Source: DATACN01 sp038215095
GTDB taxonomy: Bacteria; Actinomycetota; Thermoleophilia; Solirubrobacterales; Thermoleophilaceae
Reading direction: 5' to 3'
Length of the DNA: 14,330 bases
Assembly: GCA_038215095.1 (NCBI GenBank)
Contig: JBBQRG010000069.1
Span: forward strand, 1 to 14,330
The notes below the pieces were generated by a model, which made no database searches, had not been told where the DNA came from, and was given only the letters and a program-made list of their open reading frames with translations. Below, in pieces: positions 1-7,672 of this stretch (the first letter of the stretch is position 1; each line of letters begins with the position of its first letter). The translations under genes and the position numbers were made by a program.

Positions 1-40
1 ACTCCCGATCGCGCGGCGCGAGCACGTTGGAAAGCCGCAT
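1..40 (-). CDS. Partial N terminus, DUF47/PhoU-like family (tentative)
   Basis: An ATG at 40-38 on the minus strand opens a frame that leaves the window after 13 codons (MRLSNVLAPRDRE). The start is supported by a good promoter: a TAGCGT -10 box lies 9 nt upstream of the ATG, suggesting a leaderless or nearly leaderless transcript. The pattern MRL-x(n)-PRDR(E/x)F is familiar from the N termini of DUF47 proteins, PhoU-like factors usually encoded next to PiT phosphate transporters. Thirteen residues are too few for a firm family call, and the rest of the gene lies outside the window. It is divergent from the small plus-strand gene at 158. Confidence 0.45.
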   Translation of the reverse strand, partial: MRLSNVLAPRDRE

Positions 41-49
41 ACCCGGGCG

Positions 50-78
50 ACGCTACCAGAGGGCCCGGCGAGCGTCGA
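50..78 (-). promoter_or_regulatory. Promoter of the gene starting at 40
   Basis: On the minus strand TCGACG (78-73; 4 of 6 match to TTGACA) is followed after exactly 17 nt by TAGCGT (55-50; fits the actinobacterial TAnnnT -10 pattern). The -10 box ends 9 nt before the ATG, so transcription probably starts at or within a few bases of the start codon. Confidence 0.5.
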
Positions 79-157
79 TCACGCGTCCAATCGGTGTTTA
101 GGGCCTGCCCGTAGCGGAACCCTGAAAGAGAAGGCATTCGACGCGAGGGAGACTCGC

Positions 158-337
158 ATGAGCACGAAGACAGCGAAGTCGAAGATTGATGCACGGGACG
201 CGCGGGGGAAGGTCGCCTCGCGGCGGCCCGATCCGGCGGACCCGACGCGAAACACACGCCCGCGGGGCAACGGCCAGCGCGACGACCACGACATCGATCG
301 TGGGCTCGAGCGGCTGACCTCCCTGGTGGGCCGCTAG
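158..337 (+). CDS. Small basic hypothetical protein (59 aa)
   Basis: ATG at 158 is preceded by a purine-rich Shine-Dalgarno-like GAGGGAGA (145-152) at suitable spacing; the frame ends with TAG at 335-337. The 59-residue product is very hydrophilic: a Lys/Arg-rich N-terminal half (MSTKTAKSKIDARDARGK), a Pro/Arg/Asn-rich disordered-looking middle, and a C-terminal amphipathic helix candidate (DIDRGLERLTSLVGR). There is no membrane segment or Cys. I recognise no family. The stop codon overlaps the stop of the convergent CDF gene, both using the palindrome CTAG at 334-337, which supports both gene ends being real. It could be a small nucleic-acid-binding or stress protein, but that is speculation. 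Confidence 0.55.
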   Translation: MSTKTAKSKIDARDARGKVASRRPDPADPTRNTRPRGNGQRDDHDIDRGLERLTSLVGR

Positions 338-1266
338 GAAGAAGCCTGGCGCGAGGGGCCGGGTAGCTCGATCTCGAGCAGCTCGGCCCCCTCGTGGTCC
401 ACCTGCAGGGTGGTGTGCTCGAGGCCGAAGCGGTCGAACAGCATCCGCTCGAGCCGGCGCCGGGCAGCGTGGCAGTTGGTGTCGTGGCCCACGAGCACGT
501 GCGCCGATAGCGCGGGGAAGCCCGAGGTGACCTCCCAGATGTGGAGGTCGTGCACCTCCACGACCCCGTCTTCGTGCACCATCGCCCGGCCCACCTCATC
601 GGGGTCCACGTCCGCAGGCGAGGCCTCCATGAAGACCCTGCCCGACGAGGTGAGGAGGCCCCAGGCGGCGTGCAGCATCAGCGCGGCCACGAGCAGCGCC
701 GCGATGCCATCGGCCCGGGCGTAGCCGGTGGCCAGCACCACCGCGCCCGCGATCGCCGTGGCGATGAACGCCACGAGGTCGAGCAGGATGTGCTGGAACG
801 CGCCCTCGATGTTGAGGCTCTGGCGGTTGGCGCGCGACAGCGTCCAGGTGGCCGCCAGGTTCACCACCACGCCCGCCAGCGCCACCAGCAGCACCGGCAG
901 GCCCTCCACGTCGGGCGGGTTCACGAGCCGGCGGATCCCCTCGTACACGATCAGCAGCGCGATCACGAGCAGCGTGGCGCCGTTGAACTGCGCCGACAGG
1001 ATCTCTACACGCTTGAGCCCATAGGTCATCGCGCCCGCGGCCGGGCGCTGGGCCAGCCTCACCGCCACGAGCGCGAGCCCGAGCGCGGCGGCGTCGGTGA
1101 GCATGTGCGCGGCGTCCGAGAGCAGCGCGAGCGACCCGGCGAGGATCCCCGCCGTGACCTCCACCGCCATGAACGCGAGGATCAGCGCCAGTGCGGTGGC
1201 GAGCTTGCCGCGGTCGGCGTCCGCGGAGACGCCGTGCGCGTGGCCGGCGTGCGAATGGCTGCTCAC
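334..1266 (-). CDS. Cation diffusion facilitator, CzcD/ZitB-type Zn2+ efflux transporter
   Basis: A 310-aa inner-membrane antiporter of the CDF family, exporting divalent metal (most likely Zn2+) in exchange for protons. The N terminus is His-rich (SSHSHAGHAHG). Six transmembrane segments occupy about residues 22-205. The metal site is the Zn-type pair of HxxxD motifs: H54/D58 in TM2 (SDAAHMLTD) and H159/D163 in TM5 (FQHILLD). The cytoplasmic dimerisation domain follows, with the conserved HDLHIWEVTSG at about 239-249. GTG at 1266 was chosen because it opens directly onto the His-rich segment and no ATG lies between it and the upstream gene. The frame stays open further upstream only as a GC-rich artefact. 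It lies 32 nt behind the DUF4396 gene and very likely shares its promoter. Substrate Zn versus Co/Cd/Ni cannot be decided here. Confidence 0.93.
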   Translation of the reverse strand: MSSHSHAGHAHGVSADADRGKLATALALILAFMAVEVTAGILAGSLALLSDAAHMLTDAAALGLALVAVRLAQRPAAGAMTYGLKRVEILSAQFNGATLLVIALLIVYEGIRRLVNPPDVEGLPVLLVALAGVVVNLAATWTLSRANRQSLNIEGAFQHILLDLVAFIATAIAGAVVLATGYARADGIAALLVAALMLHAAWGLLTSSGRVFMEASPADVDPDEVGRAMVHEDGVVEVHDLHIWEVTSGFPALSAHVLVGHDTNCHAARRRLERMLFDRFGLEHTTLQVDHEGAELLEIELPGPSRQASS

Positions 1267-1298
1267 GCCGTCAACGATAAAAGCCTTGGCGGGCGGCG

Positions 1299-1877
1299 CT
1301 ACAGCGCGCTGGTTACGAGCACGGTGGTCCCGAAGGTAAACGCCACCGCGGCCACCGCGCCCACCAACCGCGGCGAGGGACCACCGTGGATGCCGGTCTC
1401 GTGCACCACAGCGTGCCCCTTGCCACGGCCGATCAGCCAGCGGTTGACCGGCACGGCAATCACGCCGGCGATCACCAGCGCGAACGACAGGCTGCCCCAG
1501 AACAGGACGTCGCCGAGGCCGGCATTGAGTGCGCCCGGGATTCCGACCACGATGGCGTTGTCGACGAGCTCCATCGTGGCGATGCTCAAGGTGTCCGAGG
1601 CGAACGCGATCGGGATCACCGCGCCCAGCGCGAGCCCGGCACGCAGCAGCGGCATGCTGGTCAGGCCGTAGCCGAACACGAAGGCCAGCACGATCGAGAT
1701 GGCGATCGTGCCGCCGTTCGACCAGTTGAAGGCCGTGCCGATGATCATCCCGGCGATCTCGCCGATCGCGCAGCCGGTCAGGCAATGGAGAGTGGCCGAG
1801 ATCGCCACGCCCGTGAGCGCGCGGCCGGAGGTCGGCATCTCGTGGTGGTGGTGCTCCGTGTGCGTCGCGGCTTCCAC
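1299..1877 (-). CDS. DUF4396 family membrane protein, His-rich N terminus
   Basis: A 192-aa integral membrane protein with about five hydrophobic segments (roughly residues 18-48, 56-74, 78-98, 125-150, 168-190). It matches my recollection of DUF4396 proteins, whose function is not established. The N terminus has a metal-ligand cluster (HTEHHHH, residues 6-12), and the first membrane segment carries HCLTGCAIGE (31-40) with H31, C32, C36 and E40. A second polar motif, MELVDN (102-107), lies between hydrophobic stretches. These features suggest metal handling, consistent with the CDF exporter immediately downstream and the CsoR/RcnR-like operator in its promoter. The start is GTG at 1877, placed 7 nt after a TACGCT -10 box, so translation is probably leaderless; no Shine-Dalgarno is visible. 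The function is inferred from context only. Confidence 0.85.
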   Translation of the reverse strand: MEAATHTEHHHHEMPTSGRALTGVAISATLHCLTGCAIGEIAGMIIGTAFNWSNGGTIAISIVLAFVFGYGLTSMPLLRAGLALGAVIPIAFASDTLSIATMELVDNAIVVGIPGALNAGLGDVLFWGSLSFALVIAGVIAVPVNRWLIGRGKGHAVVHETGIHGGPSPRLVGAVAAVAFTFGTTVLVTSAL

Positions 1878-1884
1878 GATCGCC

Positions 1885-1914
1885 AGCGTAGCAAACCCCC
1901 TGGGGGTATGTAAG
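1885..1914 (-). promoter_or_regulatory. Promoter of the DUF4396-CDF operon
   Basis: On the minus strand CTTACA (1914-1909; 4 of 6 match to TTGACA) is separated by 18 nt from TACGCT (1890-1885; TAnnnT). The GTG start codon at 1877 begins 8 nt after the -10 box, which predicts a leaderless mRNA. The spacer is almost entirely filled by a G/C palindrome. Confidence 0.55.
1893..1909 (-). promoter_or_regulatory. CsoR/RcnR-like operator palindrome
   Basis: A 17-bp inverted repeat, ATACCCCCAGGGGGTTT on the minus strand, with a single mismatched pair outside the C5-A-G5 core. Operators of the CsoR/RcnR/InrS/FrmR repressor family are typically A/T-flanked runs of C and G of this form. Its position between the -35 and -10 boxes of the DUF4396-CDF promoter is where a repressor would block RNA polymerase. 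No regulator gene of this family is in the window, so the cognate protein and its metal or aldehyde ligand are unknown. Confidence 0.55.
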
Positions 1915-1922
1915 GCGCGGCG

Positions 1923-2417
1923 CTAGTGGGCCGGCGCGAGTCGCCGAGCGAGCCTGTAGGCGAAGCTGTCGTACAGCGTGCCGGCCCACGTGGCAAAGCG
2001 ATGAAGCGGCCCGCGGATGCCGGGGAGCCACAGCACGAGTGCGGCGATTGTGCCGAGCGCAGCGCCGGCCAGGACGTCGCCTGGGTAGTGGGTGCCCACC
2101 GCGACACGGGCGACCGATACCACCACCGCCATGGCAAGTGCCAGCCAACCGGCCTTTCGGTGGCGGAGCAGCAGCGCCACGGCGATCGCGAAGGCGGCGG
2201 TGGCGTGATCGCTGGGGAACGACGAATCGGCCGACCGGGCGATGAACAGGTGGGCGTCGGCGGCGTGCGCCACGTAGGGACGCGGCCGGGCCCAGAGGTC
2301 GGCTATGAGCTGAGCAGCTCCCAGAGCGAGCAGGGCGCTGAAGCCGGCCGCGACGACGCCGTGGCGACCGTTGAGCGAGCGCCATTTGCCGCAAACCAGG
2401 AACAGCGCCGCCAGCAA
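1923..2417 (-). CDS. PAP2 family phosphatase, BcrC-like undecaprenyl-diphosphatase
   Basis: A membrane phosphatase with the three PAP2 motifs in order: RPRP (44-47 from the TTG start used here), SFPSDHATAAF (66-76, H71) and SVARVAVGTHYPGDV (101-115, with R104, the H110 nucleophile and D114). The usual Lys of motif 1 is not seen, as in some BcrC-type members. Such enzymes recycle undecaprenyl pyrophosphate for cell-wall synthesis or act on other lipid phosphates. Coordinates give the minimal ORF from TTG at 2417. The same frame continues upstream to 2525 with family-like sequence (DFDLYKLVNGFAFRHD, then a first membrane segment), so the true protein is probably about 200 aa; no ATG, GTG or TTG exists there. 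It lies just downstream of the tRNA-Val gene, probably in the same transcript. Confidence 0.85.
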   Translation of the reverse strand: MLAALFLVCGKWRSLNGRHGVVAAGFSALLALGAAQLIADLWARPRPYVAHAADAHLFIARSADSSFPSDHATAAFAIAVALLLRHRKAGWLALAMAVVVSVARVAVGTHYPGDVLAGAALGTIAALVLWLPGIRGPLHRFATWAGTLYDSFAYRLARRLAPAH

Positions 2418-2556
2418 CGCCAGGAACTCGACCGGTGCGTTGACGGAGAAGAACCGCAGTGGGTCTTCGAAGGCGTCGTGGCGGAAGGCGAAGCCGTTGA
2501 CCAGCTTGTATAGGTCGAAGTCGATCCCCTGACCCTAGCCACGAGGCACAGTCGTA

Positions 2557-2629
2557 TGGGCCGTACTGGGCTCGAACCAGTGACCTCCGGCTTGTCGAGC
2601 CGGCGCTCTCCCAGCTGAGCTAACGGCCC
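2557..2629 (-). tRNA. tRNA-Val (anticodon GAC)
   Basis: The 73-nt cloverleaf folds completely: acceptor GGGCCGT/ACGGCCC (7 bp), D arm GCTC/GAGC with GG in the loop, anticodon stem CCGGC/GCCGG (5 bp), extra loop AGGTC, T arm ACTGG/CCAGT with loop TTCGAGC, and discriminator A73. CCA is not encoded. The anticodon loop is TCGACAA, giving GAC at positions 34-36 (plus-strand 2594-2596), so it reads GUC/GUU valine codons. The AGGTCACTGGTTCGAG segment is typical of bacterial tRNA-Val. Position 33 is C instead of the nearly invariant U. Confidence 0.9.
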
Positions 2630-2641
2630 GGGAGAAGGGCG

Positions 2642-2647
2642 AGGATA
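2642..2647 (-). promoter_or_regulatory. Possible -10 box for tRNA-Val
   Basis: TATCCT on the minus strand lies 12 nt upstream of the tRNA 5' end and fits TAnnnT. No convincing -35 is present 17-18 nt further upstream, inside the end of the epimerase gene. Read-through from the epimerase transcript is the alternative. Confidence 0.3.
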
Positions 2648-2654
2648 GCTGGAC

Positions 2655-3659
2655 CTAGGCGGCCGCGCCGGCCTTGGGCGCGGTGGCCTCGGTGAGCGGC
2701 GCGGGGCCGGCCTCGGGCAGCTTGCCGTGCGCCCGCATCGTGGCCTCGAAGGCGTCTCGCGTGGTGTAGCGCGGCGCCCAGCCGGTCTCGCGCTTGAGCT
2801 TCTCGTTCGACACGAGCCAGGGGTGGACCGCGAACGCGATCTGGCCCGGCGGCGCCTCGGAGACGCGCAGCGCCCACAGCACGCGCGCAAGCAGTCGGTA
2901 GGCGAACATCGGCATCTTGCGGATCGGCACGTCGATCTCCTCGGCCGTTTCCCGAAGCGTCATCTCGCCGTCGCCGGACACGTTGAAGGCGCCCGCGTGC
3001 CGTCCCTCGAGCAGCCGGATCACGCCGTCCACGACGTCGTCTTCGTGCACGAACTGCACCTTCGACTGGAGCTGGCCCACGTCGGCCTGGAACGGCGCCT
3101 TGGTCCAGATGCGGACGAGGTAGTTGTCCACGTTGGGCCCGAACACGATGCACGGCCGCACGATCGTGAGCGTGCGCTCGGGATGGCGGAGCCCCCACAG
3201 CTGGCAGAGCCGGTCCGACTCGGTCTTGTCGCGCGCGTAGGAGAAGTCGGCAACGCCGCGCACCGGGTGGTCCTCCGTGATCGGCACCGGGTTGTCGGGG
3301 AAGGCCCCGTAGGCCACGGCGGAGGTGGTCACGAGCACGTGCTCGGTGCCGGCCGCCGCGGCCGACTCGAGCACGTTGTGGGTGCCGTTCACGTCGACGT
3401 CGTACATGAAGTGCTCGTCGTGGCTCGGGTTGAGGATGAACGCGAGATGCACGAGCGCGTCCGGCTTGACGCGCGCGAGCAGCGCCCGGCAGGCGTCGCC
3501 GTCGCGGACGTCGAGGCGCTCGAACTCGACGTTGGGCCGGAAAGCCGACGGCGGCTTCACGTCGCAGACCACGATCTGCTCGGTGTCCTCGCGCTTCGAC
3601 AGGTGGTCCACCAGCCGGCTGCCGATGTAACCCGATCCCCCTGTGATCACATAGCGCAT
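2655..3659 (-). CDS. NAD(P)-dependent epimerase/dehydratase (extended SDR)
   Basis: A 334-aa cytoplasmic extended short-chain dehydrogenase/reductase. The N-terminal Rossmann motif GGSGYIG is at residues 7-13. The catalytic triad is visible as S113 (VTTSAVAYG) and Y141/K145 (FSYARDK). A C-terminal substrate domain follows and ends in an Ala/Pro-rich tail. The family acts on nucleotide sugars or related substrates; the exact substrate cannot be read from the sequence. ATG at 3659 was chosen because the Rossmann strand begins at once (MRYVITGG). The frame extends 33 codons upstream without plausible coding sequence, and a TAGTCT box lies 8 nt before the ATG. tRNA-Val lies 26 nt downstream on the same strand. 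Confidence 0.9.
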   Translation of the reverse strand: MRYVITGGSGYIGSRLVDHLSKREDTEQIVVCDVKPPSAFRPNVEFERLDVRDGDACRALLARVKPDALVHLAFILNPSHDEHFMYDVDVNGTHNVLESAAAAGTEHVLVTTSAVAYGAFPDNPVPITEDHPVRGVADFSYARDKTESDRLCQLWGLRHPERTLTIVRPCIVFGPNVDNYLVRIWTKAPFQADVGQLQSKVQFVHEDDVVDGVIRLLEGRHAGAFNVSGDGEMTLRETAEEIDVPIRKMPMFAYRLLARVLWALRVSEAPPGQIAFAVHPWLVSNEKLKRETGWAPRYTTRDAFEATMRAHGKLPEAGPAPLTEATAPKAGAAA

Positions 3660-3667
3660 GGGCGGGG

Positions 3668-3673
3668 AGACTA
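3668..3673 (-). promoter_or_regulatory. Possible -10 box of the epimerase gene
   Basis: TAGTCT on the minus strand, 8 nt before the ATG, fits the TAnnnT-plus-short-gap pattern of leaderless promoters seen elsewhere in the window. No Shine-Dalgarno is visible between it and the ATG. The -35 region is poor, so this is weaker than the boxes at 50-78, 1885-1914 and 8715-8744. Confidence 0.35.
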
Positions 3674-3763
3674 AAGGTCCTTCGTCACCTGCCGATGCCA
3701 GAGGTACAGGGAGACCGACGAGCTGGTCAGCAAGGATGCGGCCGGCGGCACGTCTCAACTTTG

Positions 3764-3792
3764 AAAAAGGGGCCCTTAGCGGGCCCCTTTTT
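3764..3792. terminator. Bidirectional intrinsic terminator
   Basis: A perfect 12-bp inverted repeat, AAAAAGGGGCCC / GGGCCCCTTTTT, with a 5-nt loop (TTAGC). Read on either strand it gives a G/C stem followed by a U5 tract. It lies 46 nt past the stop of acs on the minus strand, where it would end the acetate operon. No plus-strand gene needs it. Confidence 0.85.
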
Positions 3793-3800
3793 CTTGCGAA

Positions 3801-3821
3801 GCACCCGGCTTGGCCGGGTGC
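3801..3821. terminator. Second hairpin after acs
   Basis: A perfect 9-bp stem, GCACCCGGC / GCCGGGTGC, with a 3-nt loop, 17 nt past the acs stop. On the minus strand it is followed by TTCGCAAG, without a U tract, so alone it is a weak terminator. It may protect the mRNA 3' end or act with the terminator at 3764-3792. Confidence 0.5.
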
Positions 3822-3837
3822 GCACGACGCTCTCTTT

Positions 3838-5823
<1,986 letters not shown>

Positions 5824-5852
5824 GTCTATCTCCCCTCTCTGGGAATCGCGGA

Positions 5853-5876
5853 GGAGCGCCGCGCGCCCGGCGCTCC
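5853..5876 (-). other. Intercistronic hairpin between satP and acs
   Basis: A perfect 9-bp inverted repeat, GGAGCGCCG / CGGCGCTCC, with a 6-nt loop in the 78-nt gap between the two genes, ending 15 nt upstream of the acs Shine-Dalgarno. There is no U tract, so it is unlikely to be a terminator. It may mark an RNA processing or stability element that sets the SatP:Acs ratio. Confidence 0.5.
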
Positions 5877-5901
5877 CGTCCGCGTCAGCCTCGTTCGCTC
5901 G

Positions 5902-6570
5902 CTAGCTCTTGCTCAGGTCCTTCACCGGTATCACGATACGGCCAAACGTCTTGTTCGTGACTACGGCGAACGACGCGTACCACGCCGCCAGCGCCGTGGC
6001 CAGGCCGACATAGCCGCCGGCCTTGACGATGTCGGTGTTCGCACCGGACTCGCCGATCCCGAGCAGGATGAACGTGATGGCGAGCAGCAGGAACACGACG
6101 TTTACGGCAACGCTCACCCGGAACGACGCGATCCACATGTACGCGGTGAAGATCCCCCAGCCGATCAGGTAGAGCCCGACCCCGTGGCCGAGGGCGACCT
6201 TGTCGGTGATGTCCTTGGCATAGAACACCTCGAACGCCCAGAACGAGAGCCAGAAAGCGCCGTACGACGTGAACGCGGTCGCGCCGAAGGCGTTGTTGTT
6301 CTTGAACTCCCACATGCCCGCGAGCAGCTGCGCGAGGCCGCCATAGGCGAGCGCCAGGCCGAACACGACGGGCTCGCTCTTGTCGCTCACGAGCCCCGAG
6401 TTGAACATGCTCAAGACGAACGTCGTGAGCGCGAACCCCGCGAGCCCGAGCGCTGCCGGGTCAGCGATCGCTCCGCTGATCTTCGTTTGCGCCTGCGCCG
6501 CCAGGGATCCGCTCTCGCCGCCTGCAGCGCCTTCGCGGCCCCCGCCCCTCGCCGGTGTGGATGCTTCCAC
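5902..6570 (-). CDS. satP: Acetate uptake transporter, GPR1/FUN34/YaaH (SatP) family
   Basis: A 222-aa membrane protein with a Gly/Ala-rich N terminus of about 35 residues and six hydrophobic helices (about 40-58, 68-86, 98-114, 126-146, 152-170, 182-202). ADPAALGL at 36-43 is a variant of the family signature NPAPLGL. FGATAFTSYGAFWLSF lies near 94-110. Family members import acetate, and some succinate, with protons. The start is GTG at 6570, with a strong Shine-Dalgarno (GAGGAGGAG, 5-6 nt upstream). acs follows 78 nt downstream, which supports acetate as substrate. Upstream is a 63-nt leader with alternative hairpins, separating it from the broken reductase gene on the same strand. Confidence 0.93.
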   Translation of the reverse strand: MEASTPARGGGREGAAGGESGSLAAQAQTKISGAIADPAALGLAGFALTTFVLSMFNSGLVSDKSEPVVFGLALAYGGLAQLLAGMWEFKNNNAFGATAFTSYGAFWLSFWAFEVFYAKDITDKVALGHGVGLYLIGWGIFTAYMWIASFRVSVAVNVVFLLLAITFILLGIGESGANTDIVKAGGYVGLATALAAWYASFAVVTNKTFGRIVIPVKDLSKS

Positions 6571-6594
6571 GTTCTCCTCCTCAGTTGAGGTCCT

Positions 6595-6621
6595 GCGGGG
6601 ACCCGCACAACGGGTTTCCCG
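6595..6621 (-). promoter_or_regulatory. Structured leader of the satP-acs operon (candidate attenuator)
   Basis: On the minus strand four short G/C segments alternate: A CGGG (6621-6618), B ACCCG (6615-6611), C GCGGGT (6606-6601) and D CCCGC (6599-6595). A can pair with B, B with C (ACCCG/CGGGT), and C with D (GCGGG/CCCGC). A:B plus C:D excludes B:C. A further CCTC/GAGG pairing overlaps the satP Shine-Dalgarno. This resembles an attenuator or translational switch, but it matches no riboswitch class I know. Confidence 0.3.
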
Positions 6622-6633
6622 CCTACGTCGGTC

Positions 6634-7672
6634 CTACCCAGCCGCCCCGTGGCTATGCATTTGCGCCAACTCCTGCAGCCGCCGATGGGCAAGCGCCACG
6701 GCCATCGCGCCCTCCCCCACGGCGCCCGCTACCCGCTTCGTCGAGCCGTGACGCACGTCGCCCGCGGCGAACACGCCGGGCACCATCGTCTCGAGCGGGA
6801 AGGGGTCGCGGTCGAGCGGCCAGGCCTCGGGACGACGGCCCTCTTCGAGCAGGTCGGGGCCCGTGAGGATGTAGCCGCGTTCGTCCAGGCGCACCGGGCT
6901 GTCCACCGCCCAGCCCGTGCGCGGCTGCCCGCCGATGCAGATGAAGAGTGCCTGCGCGGGACGCGTCTCGGCGCCGCTGATCGTCACGGCGCTGAGGTGC
7001 CCGTCGTCGGCCTCGATCCCGGTCACCTCCGTGCCGAGCCGGACGTCGATCAGCGGGTGCACGGCCACGCGCTCCACGAGGTATGCCGACATCGACTTGG
7101 CGAGCGCGTCGCCGCGCACCACCATCGTCACGCGCGCGCCTGCGTTGGCCAAGTTGAGCACCGCTTGCCCGGCCGAGTTGCCGGCGCCGACCACGAACAC
7201 GTCGTCGTCGTCGCACTGCGTCGTCTCGCTGCGGCCGGCCCCGTAGTAGATGCCGCGGCCGAGCAGCTCCTGTACGCCGTCGACCTCGAGCTCGCGCCAG
7301 TCCATCCCCGGCGCGGCAAGGATCACGTCGGCGTCGATCTCCTCGCCGCTCTGCACCTGGAGCTTGGTCACGTGGCTGCCCTCCAGCCGGCTGCCCTACA
7401 GGCCGTTGAGGATCAGCAGCTCGGCGCCGAAGCCCTCCGCCTGCCGGCCCGCGAGGCGGGCCAGCCGGCGCGTACACGGTGTCGCCGTCTACCAGCACCG
7501 GCAACGCGGCATCGGCGGCGCCGGCAGCGGCCAGGACCTCCTCGGCGCGCGCCGACCCGGCCTCGAAGAACTCGTGCGGCTGGGCGCCGCGGGTCAGGAA
7601 GTCGCGCAGGCGGTGATGCTCGGGGTCGAGCCTGCGCCCCACCACCTGCACGGTGGGGCGAACAGGACTCAC
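6634..7672 (-). pseudogene. Broken thioredoxin-reductase-like FAD/NAD(P) oxidoreductase
   Basis: The remnant resembles actinobacterial TrxR-like oxidoreductases with an extra N-terminal glutaredoxin/receiver-like domain. The N-terminal part is intact from GTG at 7672 (VQVVGRRLDPEHHRLRDFL to LPVLVDGDTVYAP). The reading then jumps, near 7465-7475, to sequence matching the far side of the FAD-binding domain (LARLAGRQAEGFGAELL) in a different frame. The FAD GxGxxG segment, roughly 85-90 codons by family expectation, is absent. That second frame has a TAG at 7398-7396. It is then open from GTG at 7371 to the stop at 6634 (245 aa), keeping the NADPH motif VGAGNSAGQA and the C-terminal AAGDVR motif. 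Without the FAD domain the product should be inactive. It is coupled to the upstream LLM gene by a GTGA overlap. Confidence 0.8.

Noticed and set aside
1..111. Plus-strand frame open from the window edge to a TAG at 109-111
   Set aside because: No family resemblance, and it crosses the promoter of the divergent gene at 40-1.
1267..2394. Open minus-strand frame continuing upstream of the CDF gene, giving a 686-residue ORF
   Set aside because: Only the part from GTG 1266 resembles a protein family; the upstream part is Arg/Pro/Ala-rich translation of the DUF4396 and PAP2 genes in a wrong frame.
3660..3758. Upstream N-terminal extension of the epimerase at 2655-3659
   Set aside because: The extra 33 residues precede the Rossmann strand without family resemblance, and a likely -10 box lies inside them.
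6634..7371. The 245-residue C-terminal half of the reductase as an independent functional gene
   Set aside because: It lacks the N-terminal FAD-binding segment needed for the fold and has no good Shine-Dalgarno at GTG 7371; it is treated as part of a pseudogene.
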